DNA of 33,468 bases from Pyropia haitanensis. Taxonomy: Eukaryota; Rhodophyta; Bangiophyceae; Bangiales; Bangiaceae. The notes under the pieces were generated by a model. That model searched no databases and had not been told where the DNA came from. It saw only the letters and a list, made by a program, of their open reading frames with translations. The position numbers and the translations under genes are program-made. Location: positions 1-33,468 of the forward strand of contig SDUX01000164.1 of the NCBI GenBank assembly GCA_008729055.1, read 5' to 3'. Shown here one piece after another: positions 13,701 through 24,720 of this stretch (its first letter is position 1; the number at the start of each line of letters is the position of its first letter).

Positions 13701-15965
13701 CTCGTTGCATCCAACGGACGCGCAACAAACGGGTCGGCCAACACCCCATGCACGACGGTGCGGGTGGAACCTCGGACGTCGAGCGGGCGGATGTATGGCT
13801 GGAATAAAGGATGCGAGCCAATTCGGCCGCCGGAGCGCGTGCTGCATTGCTGTACACGCGAAAGTGGGCAAAAGTGGGCAACAGTGGGCAAAAGTGGGTG
13901 AGAAGCGGCCTACCACCGCATGCACGACCGTGGGGGTGAACCTCGGACATCAGCGGGTGGATCTATGGCTGGAACGAAGTATGCGCGCAATTCGGCCGCG
14001 GATGGTGTGCAGCATCGCTGTAGACGCAAAAGTGGGCAAAAGTGGGCAAAGTGGGCAAAAGTGGGTAGGAAGTGGGTAAGAAGTGGGCAAAAAGTGGGCA
14101 AAAAGGGGGCCAAATTGGGACACAAATGGCCAATTGGGGGCAAGAAGTTTCCATAACTGCAAAGAAAATTCACGTGAAAGTCGCCAGAAAGTCGTCCAAC
14201 AGTGGCCACAAAGTGCGCCCCGCCACCCAAACTGTCCACTGCGCGTTCCGCCCGTCACACTGGCGTGGACGGTGTGAGGGCGGAACTTTTGTCGCCGACC
14301 GTCACCTGGCTGTGGGGACCCCCACGTGGCAAAAACCATTCCACAAAATTGACACGTGGAAACCGGCGCTCCACAAAACACTCGTTGCATCCAACGGACG
14401 CGCCAAAACGGGTCGGCCAACCACCCCATGCACGACGGTGCGGGTGGAACCTCGGACGTCGAGCGGGCGGATGTATGGCTGGAATAAAGGATGCGAGCCA
14501 ATTCGGCCGCCGGAGCGCGTGCTGCATTGCTGTACACGCAAAAGTGGGCAAAAGTGGGCAACAGTGGGCAAAAGTGGGTGAGAAGCGGCCTACCACCGCA
14601 TGCACGACCGTGGGGGTGGAACCTCGGACATCGAGCGGGTGGATCTATGGCTGGAACGAAGGATGCGCGCCAATTCGGCCGCCGGATGGTGTGCAGCATC
14701 GCTGTAGACGCAAAAGTGGGCAAAAGTGGGCAAAAGTGGGCAAAAGTGGGTAGGAAGTGGGTAAGAAGTGGGCAAAAAGGGGGCAAAAAGGGGGCCAAAT
14801 TGGGACACAAATGGCCAATTGGGGGCAAGAAGTTTCCATAACTGCAAAGAAAATTCACGTGAAAGTCGCCAGAAAGTCGTCCAACAGTGGCCACAAAGTG
14901 CGCCCCGCCACCCAAACTGTCCACTGCGCGTTCCGCCCGTCACACTGGCGTGGACGGTGTGAGGGCGGAACTTTTGTCGCCGACCGTCACGCCTGGCTGT
15001 GGGGACCCCCACGTGGCAAAAACATTCCACAAAATTGACACGTGGAAACCGGCGCTCCACAAAACACTCGTTGCATCCAACGGACGCGCCAACGAACGGG
15101 TCGGCCAACCACCCCATGCACGACGGTGCGGGTGGAACCTCGGACGTCGAGCGGGCGGATGTATGGCTGGAATAAAGGATGCGAGCCAATTCGGCCGCCG
15201 GAGCGCGTGCTGCATTGCTGTACACGCGAAAGTGGGCAAAAGTGGGCAACAGTGGGCAAAAGTGGGTGAGAAGCGGCCAACCACCGCATGCACGACCGTG
15301 CGGGTGGAACCTCGGACATCAAGCGGGTGGATCTATGGCTGGAACGAAGTATGCGCCAATTCGGCCGCCGGATGGTGTGCAGCATCGCTGTAGACACAAA
15401 AGTGGGCAAAAGTGGGCAAAAGTGGGCAAAAGTGGGTAGGAAGTGGGTAAGAAGTGGGCAAAAAGGGGGCAAAAGGGGGCCAAATTGGGACACAAATGGC
15501 CAATTGGGGGCAAGAAGTTTCCATAACTGCAAAGAAAATTCACGTGAAAGTCGCCAGAAAGTCGTCCAACAGTGGCCACAAAGTGCGCCCCGCCACCCAA
15601 ACTGTCCACTGCGCGTTCCGCCCGTCACACTGGCGTGGACGGTGTGAGGGCGGAACTTTTGTCGCCGACCGTCACGCCTGGCTGTGGGGACCCCCACGTG
15701 GCAAAAACCATTCCACAAAATTGACACGTGGAAACCGGCGCTCCACAAAACACGTTGCATCCAACGGACGCGCCAACAAACGGGTCGGCCAACACCCCAT
15801 GCACGACGGTGCGGGTGGAACTCGGACGTCGAGCGGGCGGATGTATGGCTGGAATAAAGGATGCGAGCAATTCGGCCGCCGGAGCGCGTGCTGCATTGCT
15901 GTACACGCGAAAGTGGGCAAAAGTGGGCAACAGTGGGCAAAAGTGGGTGAGAAGCGGCCAACCGC
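10751..15965 (+). repeat. Array block III: regular units up to the gap
   Basis: The landmarks in this block, plus the first one in block IV, are 10958, 11636, 12324, 13000, 13676, 14356, 15042 and 15728, with spacings of 678, 688, 676, 676, 680, 686 and 686 bp. Units are close to the reference with scattered one- or two-base indels. From about 13900 the second-subfamily markers appear: cggcctaccacc, gtgggggtg and gacgcaaaag. At 14085 a variant minisatellite register (aaaaagtgggcaaaaaggg) is seen, which recurs at 16980 and 19745. No gene, RNA gene or foreign insertion is present. Confidence 0.9.
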
Positions 15966-16402
15966 NNNNNNNNNNNNNNNNNNNNNNNNNNNNNNNNNNN
16001 NNNNNNNNNNNNNNNNNNNNNNNNNNNNNNNNNNNNNNNNNNNNNNNNNNNNNNNNNNNNNNNNNNNNNNNNNNNNNNNNNNNNNNNNNNNNNNNNNNNN
16101 NNNNNNNNNNNNNNNNNNNNNNNNNNNNNNNNNNNNNNNNNNNNNNNNNNNNNNNNNNNNNNNNNNNNNNNNNNNNNNNNNNNNNNNNNNNNNNNNNNNN
16201 NNNNNNNNNNNNNNNNNNNNNNNNNNNNNNNNNNNNNNNNNNNNNNNNNNNNNNNNNNNNNNNNNNNNNNNNNNNNNNNNNNNNNNNNNNNNNNNNNNNN
16301 NNNNNNNNNNNNNNNNNNNNNNNNNNNNNNNNNNNNNNNNNNNNNNNNNNNNNNNNNNNNNNNNNNNNNNNNNNNNNNNNNNNNNNNNNNNNNNNNNNNN
16401 NN
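15966..16402. other. Assembly gap (437 N)
   Basis: A run of 437 N interrupts the array. The left flank stops just inside module A (after ggccaaccgc). The right flank resumes in C1 (aacagtggccac). In the reference unit only 283 bases separate these points, and one extra unit would make 972. The N count therefore fits no whole number of units, and the gap length looks estimated rather than measured. The true number of missing copies is unknown. Confidence 0.98.
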
Positions 16403-19400
16403 AACAGTGGCCACAAAGTGCGCCCCGCCACCCAAACTGTCCACTGCGCGTTCCGCCCGTCACACTGGCGTGGACGGTGTGAGGGCGGAACTTTTGTCGC
16501 CGGACCCGTCACGCCTGGCTGTGGGGACCCCCACGTGGCAAAAACCATTCCACAAAATTGACACGTGGAAACCGGCGCTCCACAAAACACTCGTTGCATC
16601 CAACGGACGCGCCAACAACGGGTCGGCCAACCACCCCATGCACGACGGTGCGGGTGGAACCTCGGACGTCGAGCGGGCGGATGTATGGCTGGAATAAAGG
16701 ATGCGAGCAATTCGGCCGCCCGGAGCGCGTGCTGCATTGCTGTACACGCAAAAGTGGGCAAAGTGGGCAACAGTGGGCAAAAAGTGGGTGAGAAGCGGCC
16801 TACCACCGCATGCCACGACCGTGGGGTGGAACCTCGGACATCGAGCGGGTGGATCTATGGCTGGAATGAAGGATGCGCGCCAATTCGGCCGCCGGATGGT
16901 GTGCAGCATCGCTGTAGACGCAAAAGTGGGCAAAAGTGGGCAAAAGTGGGCAAAAGTGGGTAGGAAGTGGGTAAGAAGTGGGCAAAAAGTGGGCAAAAAG
17001 GGGCCAAATTGGGACACAAATGGCCAATTGGGGGCAAGAAGTTTCCATAACTGCAAAGAAAATTCACGAAAGTCGCCAGAAAGTCGTCCAACAGTGGCCA
17101 CAAAGTGCGCCCCGCCACCCAAACTGTCCACTGCGCGTTCCGCCCGTCACACTGGCGTGGACGGTGTGAGGGCGGAACTTTTGTCGCCGACCGTCACGCC
17201 TGGCTGTGGGGACCCCCACGTGGCAAAAACCATTCCACAAAATTGACACGTGGAAACCGGCGCTCCACAAAACACTCGTTGCATCCAACGGACGCGCCAA
17301 CAAACGGGTCGGCCAACCACCCCATGCACGACGGTGCGGGTGGAACCTCGGACGTCGAGCGGGCGGATGTATGGCTGGAATAAAGGATGCGAGCAATTCG
17401 GCCGCCGGAGCGCGTGCTGCATTGCTGTACACGCGAAAGTGGGCAAAAGTGGGCAACAGTGGGCAAAAGTGGGTGAGAAGCGGCCAACCACCGCATGCAC
17501 GACCGTGCGGGTGGAACCTCGGACATCGAGCGGGTGGATCTATGGCTGGAACGAAGTATGCGCGCCAATTCGGCCGCCGGATGGTGTGCAGCATCGCTGT
17601 AGACGCAAAAGTGGGCAAAAGTGGGCAAAAGTGGGCAAAGTGGTAGGAAGTGGGTAAGAAGTGGGCAAAAAAGGGGCAAAAAGGGGCCAAATTGGGACAC
17701 AAATGGCCAATTGGGGGCAAGAAGTTTCCATAACTGCAAAGAAAATTCACGTGAAAGTCGCCAGAAAGTCGTCCAACAGTGGCCACAAAGTGCGCCCCGC
17801 CACCCAAACTGTCCACTGCGCGTTCCGCCCGTCACACTGCGTGGACGGTGTGAGGGCGGAACTTTTGTCGCCGACCGTCACGCCTGGCTGTGGGGACCCC
17901 ACGTGGCAAAAAGCATTCCACAAAATTGACACGTGGAAACCGGCCTCCACAAAACACTCGTTGCATCCAACGGACGCGCCAACGAACGGGTCGGCCAACC
18001 ACCCCATGCACGACGGTGCGGGTGGAACCTCGGACGTCGAGCGGGCGGATGTATGGCTGGAATAAAGGATGCGAGCCAATTCGGCCGCCGGAGCGCGTGC
18101 TGCATTGCTGTACACGCAAAAGTGGGCAAAAGTGGGCAACAGTGGGCAAAAGTGGGTGAGAAGCGGCCTACCACCGCATGCACGACCGTGGGGGTCGAAC
18201 CTCGGACATCGAGCGGGTGGATCTATGGCTGGAATGAAGGATGCGCGCCAATTCGGCCGCCGGATGGTGTGCAGCATCGCTGTAGACGCAAAAGTGGGCA
18301 AAAGTGGGCAAAAGTGGGCAAAAGTGGGTAGGAAGTGGGTAAGAAGTGGGCAAAAAGGGGCAAAAAGGGGGCCAAATTGGGACACAAATGGCCAATTGGG
18401 GGCAAGAAGTTTCCATAACTGCAAAGAAAATTCACGTGAAAGTCGCCAGAAAGTCGTCCAACAGTGGCCACAAAGTGCGCCCCGCCACCCAAACTGTCCA
18501 CTGCGCGTTCCGCCCGTCACACTGGCGTGGACGGTGTGAGGGCGGAACTTTTGTCGCCGACCGTCACACCTGGCTGTGGGGACCCCCACGTGGCAAAAAC
18601 CATTCCACAAAATTGACACGTGGAAACCGGCCCTCCACAAAACACTCGTTGCATCCAACGGACGCGCCAACGAACGGGTCGGCCAACCACCCCATGCACG
18701 ACGGTGCGGGTGGAACCTCGGACGTCGAGCGGCGGATGTATGGCTGGAATAAAGGATGCGAGCCAATTCGGCCGCCGGAGCGCGTGCTGCATTGCTGTAC
18801 ACGCGAAAGTGGGCAAAAGTGGGCAACAGTGGGCAAAAGTGGGTGAGAAGCGGCCTACCACCGCATGCACGACCGTGGGGTCGAACCTCGGACATCGAGC
18901 GGGTGGATCTATGGCTGGAACGAAGATGCGCGCCAATTCGGCCGCCGGATGGTGTGCAGCATCGCTGTAGACGCAAAAGTGGGCAAAAGTGGGCAAAGTG
19001 GGCAAAAGTGGGTAGGAAGTGGGTAAGAAGTGGGCAAAAAGGGGGCAAAAAGGGGGCCAAATTGGGACACAAATGGCCAATTGGGGGCAAGAAGTTTCCA
19101 TAACTGCAAAGAAAATTCACGTGAAAGTCGCCAGAAAGTCGTCCAACAGTGGCCACAAAGTGCGCCCCGCCACCCAAACTGTCCACTGCGCGTTCCGCCC
19201 GTCACACTGGCGTGGACGGTGTGAGGGCGGAACTTTTGTCGCCGACCGTCACGCCTGGCTGTGGGGACCCCCACGTGGCAAAAACCATTCCACAAAATTG
19301 ACACGTGGAAACCGGCGCTCCACAAAACACTCGTTGCATCCAACGGACGCGCCAACAAACGGGTCGGCCAACCACCCCATGCACGACGGTGCGGGTGGAA

Positions 19401-19450
19401 CCTCGGACGTCGAGCGGGCGGATGTATGGCTGGAATAAAGGATGCGAGCC

Positions 19451-19594
19451 GGAATTCGGCCGCCGGAGCGCGTGCGGGTGGAACCTCGGCATTGCTGTAC
19501 ACGCGAAAGTGGGCAAAAGTGGGCAACAGTGGGCAAAAGTGGGTGAGAAGCGGCCAAATTGGGACCACCGCATGCACGACCGTGTCCAACAGTG
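19451..19594 (+). repeat. Cluster of small templated insertions in one unit
   Basis: Four additions interrupt an otherwise normal B/A pair. GG is added at 19451. At 19476-19489, gggtggaacctcgg replaces two bases after GTGC and matches 19393-19406 of the same unit, which also follows GTGC. At 19558-19565, attgggac is inserted after ggccaa and matches the C1 continuation of ggccaa. At 19585-19594, tccaacagtg follows cgtg and matches C1. Each of the three longer pieces is a copy of sequence from elsewhere in the unit joined at short homology. Confidence 0.75.
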
Positions 19595-19873
19595 GGTGGA
19601 ACCTCGGACATCAAGCGGGTGGATCTATGGCTGGAACGAAGTATGCGCGCCAATTCGGCCGCCGGATGGTGTGCAGCATCGCTGTAGACACAAAAGTGGG
19701 CAAAAGTGGGCAAAAGTGGGCAAAAGTGGGTAGGAAGTGGGTAAGAAGTGGGCAAAAAGTGGGCAAAAAGGGGCAAAAAGGGGGCCAAATTGGACACAAA
19801 TGGCCAATTCGGGGCAAGAAGTTTCCATAACTGCAAAGAAAATTCACGTGAAAGTCGCCAGAAAGTCGTCCAA

Positions 19874-20087
19874 CAGTGGCCACAAAGTGCGCCCCGCCAC
19901 CCAAACTGTCCACTGCGCGTTCCGCCCGTCACACTGGCGTGGACGGTGTGAGGGCGGAACTTTTGTCGCCGACCGTCACGCCTGGCAGTGGCCACAAAGT
20001 GCGCCCCGCCACCCAAACTGTCCACTGCGCGTTCCGCCCGTGGCGTGGACGGTGTGAGGGGGAACTTTTGTCGCCGACCGTCACCTG
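19874..20087 (+). repeat. 112-bp tandem duplication of the C1/C2 junction
   Basis: The segment from cagtggccac at 19874 to gcctgg at 19985 is repeated from 19986, which explains the 830-bp landmark interval. The second copy has lost TCACACT from the left arm of the inverted repeat, GC from its right arm (gagggggaac) and GC from cacgcctgg. The join lies at a shared GGC/CAGTGGC word. Confidence 0.8.
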
Positions 20088-22767
20088 GCTGTGGGGACCC
20101 CCACGTGGCAAAAACCATTCCACAAAATTGACACGTGGAAACCGGCGCTCCACAAAACACTCGTTGCATCCAACGGACGCGCCAACAAACGGGTCGGCCA
20201 ACCACCCCATGCACGACGGTGCGGGTGGAACCTCGGACGTCGAGCGGGCGGATGTATGGCTGGAATAAAGGATGCGAGCCAATTCGGCCGCCGGAGCGCG
20301 TGCTGCATTGCTGTACACGCGAAAGTGGGCAAAAGTGGGCAACAGTGGGCAAAAGTGGGTGAGAAGCGGCCAACCACCGCATGCACGACCGTGCGGGTGG
20401 AACCTCGGACATCAAGCGGGTGGATCTATGGCTGGAACGAAGTATGCGCGCCAATTCGGCCGCCGGATGGTGTGCAGCATCGCTGTAGACGCAAAAGTGG
20501 GCAAAAGTGGGCAAAAGTGGGCAAAAGTGGGTAGGAAGTGGGTAAGAAGTGGGCAAAAAGGGGGCAAAAAGGGGGCCAAATTGGGACACAAATGGCCAAT
20601 TGGGGGCAAGAAGTTTCCATAACTGCAAAGAAAATTCACGTGAAAGTCGCCAGAAAGTCGTCCAACAGTGGCCACAAAGTGCGCCCCGCCACCCAAACTG
20701 TCCACTGCGCGTTCCGCCCGTCACACTGGCGTGGACGGTGTGAGGGCGGAACTTTTGTCGCCGACCGTCACGCCTGGCTGTGGGGACCCCCACGTGGCAA
20801 AAACCATTCCACAAAATTGACACGTGGAAACCGGCGCTCCACAAAACACTCGTTGCATCCAACGGACGCGCCAACAAACGGGTCGGCCAACCACCCCATG
20901 CACGACGGTGCGGGTGGAACCTCGGACGTCGAGCGGGCGGATGTATGGCTGGAATAAAGGATGCGAGCCAATTCGGCCGCCGGAGCGCGTGCAGCATTTG
21001 CTGTACACGCAAAAGTGGGCAAAAGTGGGCAACAGTGGGCAAAAGTGGGTGAGAAGCGGCCAACCACCGCATGCACGACCGTGGCGGGTGGAACCTCGGA
21101 CATCAAGCGGGTGGATCTATGGCTGGAATGAAGGATGCGCGCCAATTCGGCCGCCGGATGGTGTGCAGCATCGCTGTAGACGCAAAAGTGGGCAAAAGTG
21201 GGCAAAAGTGGGCAAAAGTGGGTAGGAAGTGGGTAAGAAGTGGGCAAAAAGGGGCAAAAAGGGGGCCAAATTGGGACACAAATGGCCAATTGGGGCAAGA
21301 AGTTTCCATAACTGCAAAGAAAATTGAGTGAAAGTCGCCAGAAAGTCGTCCAACAGTGGCCACAAAGTGCGCCCCGCCACCCAAACTGTCCACTGCGCGT
21401 TCCGCCCGTCACACTGGCGTGGACGGTGTGAGGGCGGAACTTTTGTCGCCGACCGTCACGCCTGGCTGTGGGGACCCCCACGTGGCAAAAACCATTCCAC
21501 AAAATTGACACGTGGAAACCGGCGCTCCACAAAACACTCGTTGCATCCAACGGACGCGCCAACAAACGGGTCGGCCAACCACCCCATGCACGACGGTGCG
21601 GGTGGAACCTCGGACGTCGAGCGGGCGGATGTATGGCTGGAATAAAGGATGCGAGCCAATTCGGCCGCCGGAGCGCGTGCTGCATTGCTGTACACGCGAA
21701 AGTGGGCAAAAGTGGGCAACAGTGGGCAAAAGTGGGTGAGAAGCGGCCAACCACCGCATGCACGACCGTGCGGGTGGAACCTCGGACATCAAGCGGGTGG
21801 ATCTATGGCTGGAACGAAGTATGCGCGCCAAGATGGTGTGCAGCATCGCTGTAGCAAAAGTGGGCAAAAGTGGGGTGGGCAAAAAGCAAAAAGGGGGCCA
21901 AATTGGGACACAAATGGCCAATTGGGGGCAAGAAGTTTCCATAACTGCAAAGAAAATTCAGTGAAAGTCGCCAGAAAGTGGTCCAACAACAAAGTGCCCC
22001 CGCCACCCAAACTGTCCACTGCGCGTTCCGCCCGTCACACTGGCGTGGACGGTGTGAGGGCGGAACTTTTGTCGCCGACCGTCACCTGGCTGTGGGGACC
22101 CCCACGTGGTCCACGTGGCGCGTTGCATCCAACGGACGCGCCAACCGGGTCGGCCAACCACCCCATGCACGACGGTGCGGGTGGAACCTCGGACGTGATG
22201 TATGGCGGATGTGAGGGCGCTGTAACGCTTTGGGCAAAAGTGGGTCATGCACGACCGTGCGGGTGGAACCTCGGACATCAAGCGGGTGGATCTATGGCTG
22301 GAACGAAGTATGCGCGCCAATTCGGCCGCCGGATGGTGTGCAGCATCGCTGTAGACACAAAAGTGGGCAAAAGTGGGCAAAAGTGGGCAAAAGTGGGTAG
22401 GAAGTGGGTAAGAAGTGGGCAAAAAGGGGCAAAAAGGGGGCCAAATTGGGACACAAATGGCCAATTGGGGGCAAGAAGTTTCCATAACTGCAAAGAAAAT
22501 TCACGTGAAAGTCGCCAGAAAGTCGTCCAACAGTGGCCACAAAGTGCGCCCCGCCACCCAAACTGTCCACTGCGCGTTCCGCCCGTCACACTGGCGTGGA
22601 CGGTGTGAGGGCGGAACTTTTGTCGCCGACCGTCACGCCTGGCTGTGGGGACCCCCACGTGGCAAAAACCATTCCACAAAATTGACACGTGGAAACCGGC
22701 GCTCCACAAAACACTCGTTGCATCCAACGGACGCGCCAACAAACGGGTCGGCCAACCACCCCATGCA

Positions 22768-22975
22768 CGCGGGTGCGGGCGGGCCTCGGTGGTCTTTTGT
22801 ATGGCATGGCTGGATGAGCCAATTCGGCCGCCGGCGCAAAAAGGGGGTGGGTGGTGCATTGCTGTGAAACACGCGAAAGTGGGGCAAAAGTGGGCAAAAG
22901 TGTGAGAACGTGGGTAGCACATGACCGTGCGGGGAACCTCTGGCATCAAGCGGGTGGATGTATGGCTCGGAGTAT
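22768..22975 (+). repeat. Aberrant B/A pair
   Basis: The modules can be followed but carry many changes. Examples are cacgcgggtgcgggcgggcctcggtggtcttttgtatggcatgg-type alterations at the start, an inserted gcaaaaagggggtgggtgg inside B where gcgtgct is expected, tgtgaaacacgcg in place of tgtacacgcg, and gtgtgagaacgtgggtagcac between B and A. Module A returns to consensus at atgcgcgccaattcgg (22974). No complete foreign element is visible. Confidence 0.7.
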
Positions 22976-23247
22976 GCGCGCCAATTCGGCCGCCGGATGG
23001 TGTGCAGCATCGCTGTAGACACAAAAGTGGGCAAAAGTGGGCAAAAGTGGGCAAAAGTGGGTAGGAAGTGGGTAAGAAGTGGGCAAAAAGGGGCAAAAAG
23101 GGGGCCAAATTGGGACACAAATGGCCAATTGGGGGCAAGAAGTTTCCATAACTGCAAAGAAAATTCACGTGAAAGTCGCCAGAAAGTCGTCCAACAGTGG
23201 CCACAAAGTGCGCCCCGCCACCCAAACTGTCCACTGCGCGTTCCGCC

Positions 23248-23640
23248 CGTCACAGACGGTGTGAGTGTGTCAGTCGTGGTGACACGTGGAAACCGGCGCT
23301 CCACAAAACACTCGTTGCATGCGCCCGGGTCGGCCACCCCAAACGTCCACCGCGAAATGCCCCCGTTCACTTTTGTGGCCAGTCACGCCACAAAAATCCA
23401 AAAGTGGGCGTGGTGGGCAAAAACGGCAAAGGGGTTTGGGACACAAACGGCCAACCGGAAAAGAAGATTCACGTGCGCTGCAAACAAAACGGGTCGGCCA
23501 ACCACCCCATGCACGACGGGTGGAACCTCGGACGTGCGCCGAGAAAGCATTGCTGTGTAGTGGGCAACGGCAAAAGTATTGCACCTCAAGCTGGATCCTG
23601 GAACTGCGCGCCAATTCCAGCATCGCTGTAGACACAAAAG
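23248..23640 (+). repeat. Mosaic interval replacing C2/B/A
   Basis: The C2 inverted repeat is reduced to tcacagacggtgtgag and is followed by tgtgtcagtcgtggtgacacgtgg. After a normal landmark (23286), the sequence passes through ccaccgcgaaatgcccccgt and cacttttgtggccagtcacg. It then enters a C1-like copy (gggacacaaacggccaacc, aagaagattcacgtg), followed by a shortened B (cattgctgtgtagtgggc) and a reduced A (gcgcgccaattccagcatcg). C1-like and C2-like words are out of their usual order. Confidence 0.65.
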
Positions 23641-24601
23641 TGGGCAAAAGTGGGCAAAAGTGGGCGTGGGCGCGGCCAAATTGGGACACAAATGGCCAAT
23701 TGCTGCTCACGTGAAAGTTCGTCCAACAGTGGCCACAAAGTGCGCCCCGTGTCCACCGTCACACTGGCGTGGACGGTGTGAGGGCGGAAAAGTGGGACCC
23801 CCACGTGGCAAAAACCATTCCACAAAATTGACACGTGGAAACCGGCGCTCCACAAAACACTCGTTGCATCCAACGGACGCGCCAACAAACGGGTCGGCCA
23901 ACCACCCCATGCACGACGGTGCGGGTGGAACCTCGGACGTCGAGCGGGCGGATGTATGGCTGGAATAAAGGATGCGAGCCAATTCGGCCGCCGGAGCGCG
24001 TGCTGCATTGCTGTACACGCGAAAGTGGGCAAAAGTGGGCAACAGTGGGCAAAAGTGGGTGAGAAGCGGCCACCGCATGCACGACCGTGCGGGTGGAACC
24101 TCGGACATCAAGCGGGTGGATCTATGGCTGGAACGAAGTATGCGCGCCAATTCGGCCGCCGGATGGTGTGCAGCATCGCTGTAGACACAAAAGTGGGCAA
24201 AAGTGGGCAAAAGTGGGCAAAAGTGGGTAGGAAGTGGGTAAGAAGTGGGCAAAAAGGGGCAAAAAGGGGGCCAAATTGGGACACAAATGGCCAATTGGGG
24301 GCAAGAAGTTTCCATAACTGCAAAGCGTGAAAGTCGCCAGAAAGTCCAACAGTGGCCACAAAGTGCGCCCCGACTGTCCAGTCACACTGGCGTGGACCGG
24401 AAACCGTCACGCCTGGCTGTGGGGACCCCCACGTGGCAAAAACCATTCCACAAAATTGACACGTGGAAACCGGCGCTCCACAAAACACTCGTTGCATCCA
24501 ACGGACGCGCCAACAAACGGGTCGGCCAACCACCCATGCACGACGGTGCGGGTGGAACCTCGGACGTCGAGCGGGCGGATGTATGGCTGGAATAAAGGAT
24601 G

Positions 24602-24720
24602 CGAGAAGCGCGTGCTGCATGTACACGCGCCAACAGTGTCATGCACGAAACCTCGGAGCGGGTGGTGGCTGGAACGAAGTATGCGCGCCAATTCGCCGGA
24701 TGGTGTGCAGCATCGCTGTA
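24602..24720 (+). repeat. Collapsed B/A junction
   Basis: Module B passes from ggatgcgag to aagcgcgtgctgcatgtacacgc, loses its G-rich tail (only caacagtg remains), and joins a shortened A start (tcatgcacgaaacctcggagcggg) before normal A resumes at ggaacgaagtatgcgcgcc. This accounts for the 591-bp unit. Confidence 0.7.

Larger units (their letters stand above)
16403..21830 (+). repeat. Array block IV: regular units rich in subfamily II
   Basis: Landmarks 16565 to 21512 are spaced 685, 683, 687, 685, 830, 689 and 688 bp. The 830-bp interval contains a 112-bp tandem duplication plus small templated insertions. Subfamily II markers are linked within modules B and A: cacgcaaaag before the minisatellite, cggcctaccacc, catcgagcggg, gaatgaaggatgcgcg and gacgcaaaag. 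They occur together near 16740-16930 and 18110-18300, and partly near 18850 and 21005-21190. Subfamily I units lie between them, so the two forms are interspersed here. Confidence 0.88.
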
